From contig JAISTO010000131.1 of assembly GCA_031272575.1 (NCBI GenBank), positions 1-5,295 of the forward strand: DNA of 5,295 nt, in the 5' to 3' direction. A program made the translations under genes and the position numbers. Shown one piece after another: positions 1 through 4,488 of the stretch. Source of the DNA: Treponema sp. GTDB taxonomy: Bacteria > Spirochaetota > Spirochaetia > Treponematales > Breznakiellaceae. The first letter of the stretch is position 1. The number at the start of each line of letters is the position of its first letter. The notes under the pieces are model-generated. The model saw only the letters and a program-made list of their open reading frames with translations. It was not told the origin of the DNA and ran no database searches.

Positions 1-962
1 AAACGCTGCTCGACCGGCGCAACACGTACCTGTACCCCTTGCAGGCGCGGGGCATAAAGGTGCTGCTTGGACTGACCGGCGGTCAGGATAATGTCACCTT
101 CGGCTCGCTCGATCTCGAAGCATATCACCAAGACCCCGAAACGCTCGACTACGCAACTGAATACCCGCGCTTCGCCAACCTCATAAAAGGCTTTCTCGAC
201 GTCTACGATCTGGACGGCGTGGAGTTTAACGACGCGGACGCGGCGACTCCCGGTACTTCCGAATCGGTATATCCTGACAAACGGGCGAGTTTATACGGAA
301 CATCCAAGCAGGAAGAAAGAGAGAAGTACTGGAAAGAAGGCGGAGAGATAATGTGCAATCTCTGTTACGAGTTGTGGGAACTCTGCGAGGCGGACAATCA
401 GGATAACGACATGGAAGATTACGAACGGCGGGACAAAAAATATATCATCGTGCGGCAGAAAAACTTCGGCCGCTATCTTCCGCGTAACGTACCCGGCTCA
501 CCGAACAACCCGGTTTTCTGGGGGAGCGACACGGTGATCGATTATGTGTCGTTCAGCGCAACGGTCGCGGCCGATTTCACGTCCGGGAGTTTCTGGGGCG
601 ACAGCGTCATTCCCTCCTGGGAAACGACGCCGGTGTTCGTGCGCAAGTTGTACGGCCCGCTGGTGGTGAATCTTGCGGGCGCGTCCGGGCCGGTGCCCAC
701 GGTGGCGAAGATGGAAGAGTACTCCGCGCGCTACACGGTGAACGAGTCCGGCAATCCGCAATCGCCCGGCGACTATGGGCTTGTGTGCTTCCACAACCTG
801 CGGCCCGTTTCGGAGGCCGCCTCGGACAGCGCCTTCGCGGTGCTGGACGGGGGCACCGATGACACGAAGCAGGCCGACTACCTGTCCATCTTCTCGCGGG
901 CCGTGTTCGATTGCAAAACCGTGCTGCGGCAGGGCGGCGGAGACTACGCGAAGGATTGGTAA
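1..962 (+). CDS. GH18 endo-beta-N-acetylglucosaminidase-like protein, 3' part (5' end outside window), probably catalytically degenerate
   Basis: The frame is open to the left edge and ends at TAA 960-962, giving 319 visible residues. The TTG at 39 is only an internal codon, because clear homology lies upstream of it. From memory, the stretch QARGIKVLLGLTGG (39-80) matches the beta-strand before the EndoH-type active site, and VYDLDGVEFNDAD (201-239) sits at the GH18 DxxDxDxE motif. GLVCFHNLRP (about 779-808) followed by a YLSIFSRAVFD helix (about 879-911) resembles the last barrel strand and helix of EndoH/EndoF enzymes. Such enzymes cut the GlcNAc-GlcNAc core of N-glycans and are exported; the signal peptide would lie outside the window. 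The motif here reads D-G-V-E-F-N-D-A, so the catalytic Glu is Ala, and a binding role is possible. A charged, AT-richer insertion (about 243-450) follows the motif. The gene is joined to the permease gene by a 1-nt overlap. The GH18 fold is fairly sure; activity is doubtful. Confidence 0.75.
   Translation, partial: TLLDRRNTYLYPLQARGIKVLLGLTGGQDNVTFGSLDLEAYHQDPETLDYATEYPRFANLIKGFLDVYDLDGVEFNDADAATPGTSESVYPDKRASLYGTSKQEEREKYWKEGGEIMCNLCYELWELCEADNQDNDMEDYERRDKKYIIVRQKNFGRYLPRNVPGSPNNPVFWGSDTVIDYVSFSATVAADFTSGSFWGDSVIPSWETTPVFVRKLYGPLVVNLAGASGPVPTVAKMEEYSARYTVNESGNPQSPGDYGLVCFHNLRPVSEAASDSAFAVLDGGTDDTKQADYLSIFSRAVFDCKTVLRQGGGDYAKDW
951..955 (+). promoter_or_regulatory. Ribosome-binding site for the first permease gene
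   Basis: AAGGA lies 6 nt before the ATG at 962, inside the last codons of the GH18-like gene. This supports ATG 962 over the in-frame TTG at 911, which would add 17 residues of Arg-rich sequence unlike the usual start of LplB-type permeases. The stop and start share one base (TAATG), which suggests coupled translation. Confidence 0.7.
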
Positions 963-1882
963 TGCGAAAAAAGTTTTGGACCAAAGATGACAGTCAGTTC
1001 ACGCTGCTCGCGCTGCCGACGGCGCTGTGGTTCTTGCTCTTCAGTTACCTGCCCATGTTTGGCGCGATCATGGCCTTCAAGGATTACCGCATCTCCGGCG
1101 GCTTTTTGAAAAGCATGGTCGAGAGCAAATGGGCCGGGCTGGACAATTTCAAGTTTCTTTTTAAGAGCGGCGACATCTGGCTTATCCTGCGCAACACGCT
1201 CGGCTACAACAGCGTGATGATCGTGCTGGGGGTCGTGCTGCCGGTGGCGCTGGCCATCATCATAAGTGAGATTCGCGGCAAGCGCCTGGCCAAGGTGTAT
1301 CAGACGCTGCTTTTCTTTCCCTACTTTTTGTCGTGGGTGGTGGTGTCCGCGCTCGTGTGGGCCTTTCTCAGTTACGATCTCGGCATCGTGAACACGGCGC
1401 TCGGCGGGCTGGGCCTCGAGCCGCGGCGCTGGTATATGGAAAAATCTTTTTGGCCGTTTTTCCTTATCTTTATGAGCCAGTGGAAGAGTCTCGGATACAG
1501 CATGGTGGTGTATCTCGCGGCGATCAAGTCGCTCGACTGGGGGATATACGAGGCGGCGCTTATCGACGGGGCAAGCAAGTGGCAGCAGATACGGCGCATC
1601 ACGATTCCGCTCATGCGGCCCGTTATCGTGCTGATGTTTATCATGTCGGTGGGGCGCATCTTTTATTCGGACTTCGGGCTTTTTTATCAGGTGCCGCGCG
1701 GGTCGAATTCGCTTTACACGGTCACCTACACGCTGGATGTGTACGTGTACCAGCAGTTGAAGAGCGCGACGACCGGGATGGCGAGCGCGGCGGCGCTGCT
1801 GCAGGCGGCGGCGGCCTGCGCGACTATCCTGTTCACCAACTGGGTGGTGAAGCGGCTGGACGCCGACTCGGCGATGATATGA
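962..1882 (+). CDS. Sugar ABC transporter permease, LplB type (CUT1 family)
   Basis: This 306-residue inner-membrane protein is one half of the channel of a binding-protein-dependent oligosaccharide importer (BPD_transp_1 family). Six hydrophobic segments are visible at about residues 14-38, 78-102, 113-137, 164-186, 215-236 and 272-294. The cytoplasmic loop that contacts the ATPase carries the EAA motif at residues 197-217 (EAALIDGASKWQQIRRITIP), with the conserved E, A, DG and IP positions intact. The N-terminus (MRKKFWTKDDSQFTLLALP) and the YLPMFGAIMAFKDY segment are typical of LplB-like permeases, and the length is normal for the family. The ATG at 962 is chosen for its AAGGA site and its 1-nt overlap with the upstream stop. 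The second permease gene follows after 13 nt, so the two probably form a heterodimer from one message. The substrate cannot be read from the sequence; gene neighbours suggest a mannose-containing glycan. Confidence 0.93.
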   Translation: MRKKFWTKDDSQFTLLALPTALWFLLFSYLPMFGAIMAFKDYRISGGFLKSMVESKWAGLDNFKFLFKSGDIWLILRNTLGYNSVMIVLGVVLPVALAIIISEIRGKRLAKVYQTLLFFPYFLSWVVVSALVWAFLSYDLGIVNTALGGLGLEPRRWYMEKSFWPFFLIFMSQWKSLGYSMVVYLAAIKSLDWGIYEAALIDGASKWQQIRRITIPLMRPVIVLMFIMSVGRIFYSDFGLFYQVPRGSNSLYTVTYTLDVYVYQQLKSATTGMASAAALLQAAAACATILFTNWVVKRLDADSAMI

Positions 1883-1886
1883 GGAG
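1881..1886 (+). promoter_or_regulatory. Ribosome-binding site for the second permease gene
   Basis: GAGGAG overlaps the TGA stop of the first permease gene (1880-1882) and lies 9 nt before the ATG at 1896. It supports that start and close translational linkage of the two permeases. Confidence 0.6.
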
Positions 1887-1895
1887 CGCGCGATC

Positions 1896-2828
1896 ATGAA
1901 AAAGAATCGTTTCAAGGGGGGGGGAGGGTATGCGCGGTTTAACCGGATAGGGCCGGGGGCGAACGCGCTTTTCAACGCGCTGCTCTTTGCGCTGGCGGCG
2001 CTGTGCATAGTGCCTATGCTGCTGGTGCTCGCGATCTCGCTTTCGCCGGAGCAGGAGATACTGCGCTCGGGCTACCGGTTTTTCCCGCGGCGGATTTCGC
2101 TCGAGGGCTGCGCCTTCGTGATTCGGCAGGGGGGAACCATTTTGCGCGCGCTCGGTATGTCCGTGTTCGTGACGGTGAGCGGCACCGTCATTGGCGTGAC
2201 GCTCAACTCGCTTATGGGGTATGTGCTCTCACGGCGGCGCTACCGGCTGCGGGGTTTTTTCACGTGGCTCGTGTTCATCCCCATGGTGTTCAACGGCGGG
2301 CTCGTGGCGACTTACTTCGTCACCGCGCAGTTTCTCGGTTTGAAGGACAGCGTCTGGGCGCTCATTCTGCCGCTCTCGGTGTCGTCCTTCAGCGTCATCG
2401 TGTGCAAGACGTTTTTCCGTATCAGCATCCCGGATTCGCTCATCGAGTCCGCGGTGATAGACGGGGCGAGTCAACTGCGCATCTACGCGTCCATCGTGCT
2501 GCCGCTTTCGCTGCCGGTACTCGCGACCGTGGGCCTCTTCCTCAGTTTCGCGTACTGGAACGACTGGTTTCAGGCCATGCTGTACATCGACAACACGAGT
2601 CTCTTCACGCTGCAGGCGTACCTGAACCGGCTGCTTGGGGACATCAACTTTCTCGCGCAGAACGCGGCGTCGCTCGGCGCGTCGCAGGCGGAGCTGCTTG
2701 CGGCCATGCCCAAGGAAGCGGCCCGCATGGCGATAGTGGTCATCGCCGTGCTGCCCGCCGCCTGCGTGTACCCGTTCTTCCAGAAGTACTTCGTCGCCGG
2801 TCTGACGGTGGGAGCGGTAAAGGGGTAG
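1896..2828 (+). CDS. Sugar ABC transporter permease, YtcP type (CUT1 family)
   Basis: This 310-residue inner-membrane protein is the second channel subunit of the importer. Hydrophobic segments are visible at about residues 24-48, 84-110, 118-142, 150-170, 198-220 and 277-296. The EAA loop is at about residues 184-204 (ESAVIDGASQLRIYASIVLP), followed by the AYWNDWFQAMLYI segment common in YtcP-like proteins. The C-terminus FFQKYFVAGLTVGAVKG is the usual conserved end of this family, so the protein is complete. The start has a GAGGAG site 9 nt upstream. The odd feature is a G9 run (1916-1924) encoding Gly8-Gly10: loss or gain of one G would bring a stop within about ten codons (TAG 1948-1950 or TAA 1940-1942). 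The stop codon TAG directly abuts, and resembles part of, the heptanucleotide array that follows. Confidence 0.93.
   Translation: MKKNRFKGGGGYARFNRIGPGANALFNALLFALAALCIVPMLLVLAISLSPEQEILRSGYRFFPRRISLEGCAFVIRQGGTILRALGMSVFVTVSGTVIGVTLNSLMGYVLSRRRYRLRGFFTWLVFIPMVFNGGLVATYFVTAQFLGLKDSVWALILPLSVSSFSVIVCKTFFRISIPDSLIESAVIDGASQLRIYASIVLPLSLPVLATVGLFLSFAYWNDWFQAMLYIDNTSLFTLQAYLNRLLGDINFLAQNAASLGASQAELLAAMPKEAARMAIVVIAVLPAACVYPFFQKYFVAGLTVGAVKG
1916..1924 (+). repeat. G9 homopolymer at codons 7-10 of the YtcP-type permease
   Basis: Nine consecutive G lie 20 nt inside the gene. Runs of this length slip during replication in several bacteria and can switch genes on and off. Both shifted frames end early here, which would suit such a switch. 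The run also makes this a likely place for a sequencing or assembly length error; the intact frame argues that nine is a functional count. Confidence 0.6.
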
Positions 2829-2936
2829 GTAGGGAGTAGGGAATAGGGAGTAGGGAGTAGGGGGGATAGGGAGTGGTGAGTAGGGAGTAGGGAATAGGGA
2901 GTAGGGGGGATAGGGAGTAGGGAGTAGGGAGTAGGG
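2829..2936 (+). repeat. Heptanucleotide tandem array (GTAGGGA / ATAGGGA), 15 units
   Basis: Fifteen units run without interruption from the base after the permease stop codon: mostly GTAGGGA, four ATAGGGA, one GTGGTGA (2873-2879), two 9-nt units GTAGGGGGG (2857-2865 and 2901-2909) and a 6-nt last unit. There is a higher-order duplication: 2829-2872 and 2880-2916 have the same order of unit types and differ by one heptad. The preceding bases GGGGTAG (2822-2828), which include the stop codon, resemble a unit, so the array may have grown from the gene end. TAG appears in all three forward frames, so the array cannot be translated in the sense direction. The reverse strand is stop-free, which explains long spurious antisense frames there. 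Short tandem heptamers of this style are known from cyanobacteria and other genomes; their role is unclear. Confidence 0.95.
2832..2936 (+). other. Potential G-quadruplex-forming region
   Basis: The array provides 14 runs of three or more G on the sense strand, most separated by 4-nt loops (AGTA or AATA), for example 2832-2834, 2839-2841, 2846-2848 and 2853-2855. This meets the common G3+N1-7 pattern several times over, both in DNA and in the transcript. It lies between the permease and binding-protein cistrons and could affect polymerase passage, RNA decay or expression of the two sides. Folding is inferred from pattern alone. Confidence 0.5.
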
Positions 2937-3012
2937 TGCGCGGTGTTTGCGGGATGCGCGGACTACCGGAATACTTGACGAGAGTAGGCGCAACTTACGA
3001 GTCAAGCGCAAG

Positions 3013-3042
3013 CCACTCCCCACTAGCCACTCCCCACTCCCC
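3013..3042 (+). repeat. Inverted heptanucleotide units (CCACTCC) before the ribosome-binding site
   Basis: The units are CCACTCC, CCACTAG, CCACTCC, CCACTCC and then CC. Read on the other strand they are GGAGTGG, the same family as GGGAGTA in the upstream array with A replaced by G. They can pair with that array in register, six of every seven bases, with an A-C mismatch per heptad. They end 7 nt before the AAGGAG site, so pairing could influence translation of the binding-protein gene. Confidence 0.8.
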
Positions 3043-3049
3043 AAAAAAC

Positions 3050-3055
3050 AAGGAG
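3050..3055 (+). promoter_or_regulatory. Ribosome-binding site for the binding-protein gene
   Basis: AAGGAG is the strongest such site in the window and sits 8 nt before ATG 3064. It fixes the start at 3064, directly before a lipoprotein signal peptide, and rules out the in-frame TTG at 2947, whose extension would be translated from the repeat-containing leader. Confidence 0.85.
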
Positions 3056-3063
3056 AACAAAAC

Positions 3064-4488
3064 ATGACTTACAAACAAACGCTGATCCTCCTTGCCGCGC
3101 TTGCAACCGCGGCAGTGGGGTGCGCGAAAAGTGAGCGCGGGGGGGCTGGAGTGCCTGTGCTGCTGTGGTGGCAGATCGGCGGGGGCTTGAGCGCGCGCGA
3201 CGCGGCGGCGATTGAAAAGATCGCCGATTATACCGAGGCGAAGATCGGGGTGCGCTTCGAGGTGAAGCAGGCCGGCTGGGGGGACGCGGGGTATAAGTTT
3301 AAGACGATCGTCAACTCGGGGGAGTACTTCGACATCATGTTTACCGACCTGGGGATGTACAACCTGCTGAGCCGCATGGGGGCCTACGCGGACCTCAGCG
3401 ATCTGCTGGGGGACTGCGCCCCGGCACTGCGCGCGTATATCCCGGAGAGTCTCTGGAAGGGGGTGACGATCGACGGGAAAGTATTCGCGGTGCCCACTTA
3501 CAAGGACTCGTCGAAGACGGTCTACCATGTGTGGGACCATGCGCTCGTGGAAAAGTACGGCCTGGATATAAGCAAGACATCGTGGCCGGATCTGGACACG
3601 GCGTTCAGGGTTGTCAAAAAAGGCGAAGGGCCCCGGCAGTACCCGTTCGTGCTGTCGAAGGGGAGCCGCGCGCGGGTTTTCGACCCGTATGACACGCTGG
3701 CGTCGGGTCTCGAGATGCTGGGGGTGCGCGCGGATGACGAGTCGCGCACCGTCATCAATGTATTGAAGGAACCGGCGGTGATTGAAAAACTGCGCTACCT
3801 GCATCGCTGGTACGAGGACGGCATCATCAACCCTGACGCGAATGTGTCGGAGAGCAATCCGCTCTACCGGCCGTTTTTCATGGAGCAGGGCTGGTCGGGC
3901 GTGGCGGCGGGCTGGGCCGCGGGCGCGGGCATTCCGCGGTACGACGTGCAGCGCGCGTTCGGGCCGCTCTATTCCACCGACACGATTCAGGGCTCGATGA
4001 ACGCGATCAGCGCGTCGTCAAAATACAAGAAAGAGTGTCTGGAGTTTTTGGAACTGGTCAACATGGATCGCGCGCTCCGCGATATGCTCAGTTTCGGCAT
4101 CGAGGGGGAGTATTTTCATTACACTGAGGACGGGCGCATTCATCGTGACATTACGGACTGGCCGCTGGTGAATTATCAACTTGGTACGTATTTCAATTTG
4201 TCGGTGACGGATGACAACCCGCCGGACTATTGGGATGAGGTGCGGCGCCTCAACGAGGAGGCGGCCTCGTCGGTGATGCTCGGTTTCGTCATGGACATCG
4301 AGCCGGTGCGGAACGAGATTTTGGCGTGCAAGGCGGTCTGGGACAAATATGTCTACGACCTTTTGACGGGCGCGTCGGACCCTGACGTGATGCTGCCGCG
4401 CATTATTGCGGAACTTGAGGGCGCGGGGTTCGGGGCGGTGCTGGCGGAGGCCCAGCGGCAGGTGAACGATGCTGGTACCGAAAATTGA
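3064..4488 (+). CDS. Sugar ABC transporter solute-binding lipoprotein, LplA / DUF3502 type
   Basis: This 474-residue protein captures the sugar outside the membrane and delivers it to the permease pair. Residues 1-19 form a lipoprotein signal peptide (K4, hydrophobic LILLAALATAA) with a lipobox ending in AVGC at Cys20. The mature part has the extracellular binding-protein fold: an opening strand VPVLLWWQIGG (30-40), EYFDIMFTDLG (87-97) and KVFAVPTYKD (139-148). The C-terminal 70 residues fit the DUF3502 domain that marks LplA-like proteins: LGFVMDIEPVRNEI (406-419), then LLTGASDPDVMLP (433-445) and an EAQRQVND helix near the end (462-469). The length is usual for this family, which includes NgtS, the pneumococcal N-glycan binding protein. 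The start is set by AAGGAG 8 nt upstream. The order permease-permease-binding protein is typical. A G7 run (3139-3145) lies just after the signal peptide. The gene overlaps the mannosidase gene by 20 nt. The ligand is inferred from neighbours only. Confidence 0.93.
   Translation: MTYKQTLILLAALATAAVGCAKSERGGAGVPVLLWWQIGGGLSARDAAAIEKIADYTEAKIGVRFEVKQAGWGDAGYKFKTIVNSGEYFDIMFTDLGMYNLLSRMGAYADLSDLLGDCAPALRAYIPESLWKGVTIDGKVFAVPTYKDSSKTVYHVWDHALVEKYGLDISKTSWPDLDTAFRVVKKGEGPRQYPFVLSKGSRARVFDPYDTLASGLEMLGVRADDESRTVINVLKEPAVIEKLRYLHRWYEDGIINPDANVSESNPLYRPFFMEQGWSGVAAGWAAGAGIPRYDVQRAFGPLYSTDTIQGSMNAISASSKYKKECLEFLELVNMDRALRDMLSFGIEGEYFHYTEDGRIHRDITDWPLVNYQLGTYFNLSVTDDNPPDYWDEVRRLNEEAASSVMLGFVMDIEPVRNEILACKAVWDKYVYDLLTGASDPDVMLPRIIAELEGAGFGAVLAEAQRQVNDAGTEN
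4460..4465 (+). promoter_or_regulatory. Weak ribosome-binding site for the mannosidase gene
   Basis: AGGTGA lies 3 nt before ATG 4469 (its AGG core is 6 nt away), inside the end of the binding-protein gene. A TGA in the mannosidase frame at 4463-4465 means ATG 4469 is the first available start. The modest site and the 20-nt overlap suggest translation coupled to the upstream gene. Confidence 0.45.

Larger units (their letters stand above)
2937..3063 (+). other. Leader region before the binding-protein gene
   Basis: This 127-nt stretch separates the heptad array from the binding-protein start. It holds a 7-bp direct repeat TGCGCGG (2937-2943 and 2955-2961), a 6-bp inverted repeat CTTGAC/GTCAAG (2974-2979 and 3001-3006, 21-nt loop), the inverted heptads (3013-3042), an A-rich patch and the ribosome-binding site. 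TTGACG at 2975-2980 looks like a -35 box, but no good -10 box stands at the right distance. I see no convincing terminator, operator or riboswitch. Confidence 0.4.

Noticed and set aside
1333..1899. Sense-strand alternative frame inside the first permease
   Set aside because: It is Gly/Ala/Arg-rich with no family features, while the other frame has six membrane segments and an EAA loop.
944..2008. Long open frame on the minus strand across the LplB-type permease
   Set aside because: It is rich in His, Arg and Gln with no recognisable fold, and lies opposite a clear permease gene. It is a by-product of high GC on the complementary strand.
2975..3003. Possible sigma-70 promoter with TTGACG at 2975-2980
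   Set aside because: At 15-18 nt spacing the candidate -10 boxes (for example TACGAG at 2996-3001) match TATAAT poorly. A promoter for the binding-protein gene remains possible but is not supported by the sequence.
2829..3042. CRISPR array or intrinsic terminator in the intergenic region
   Set aside because: The repeats are 7 nt and contiguous with no spacers, so this is not a CRISPR. The potential hairpin is followed by an A run, not a T run, so it is not a standard terminator for the + strand.
2947..3063. N-terminal extension of the binding protein from TTG 2947
   Set aside because: It would bury the lipoprotein signal peptide 39 residues inside the protein and translate the inverted heptads. 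ATG 3064 has an ideal AAGGAG.
2229..3065. Minus-strand open frame spanning the heptad array
   Set aside because: The reverse strand of the array has no stop codons, so it reads as a PTPYSLF-like repeat peptide. The rest lies antisense to the YtcP-type permease. The repeat peptide is an artefact of the array.
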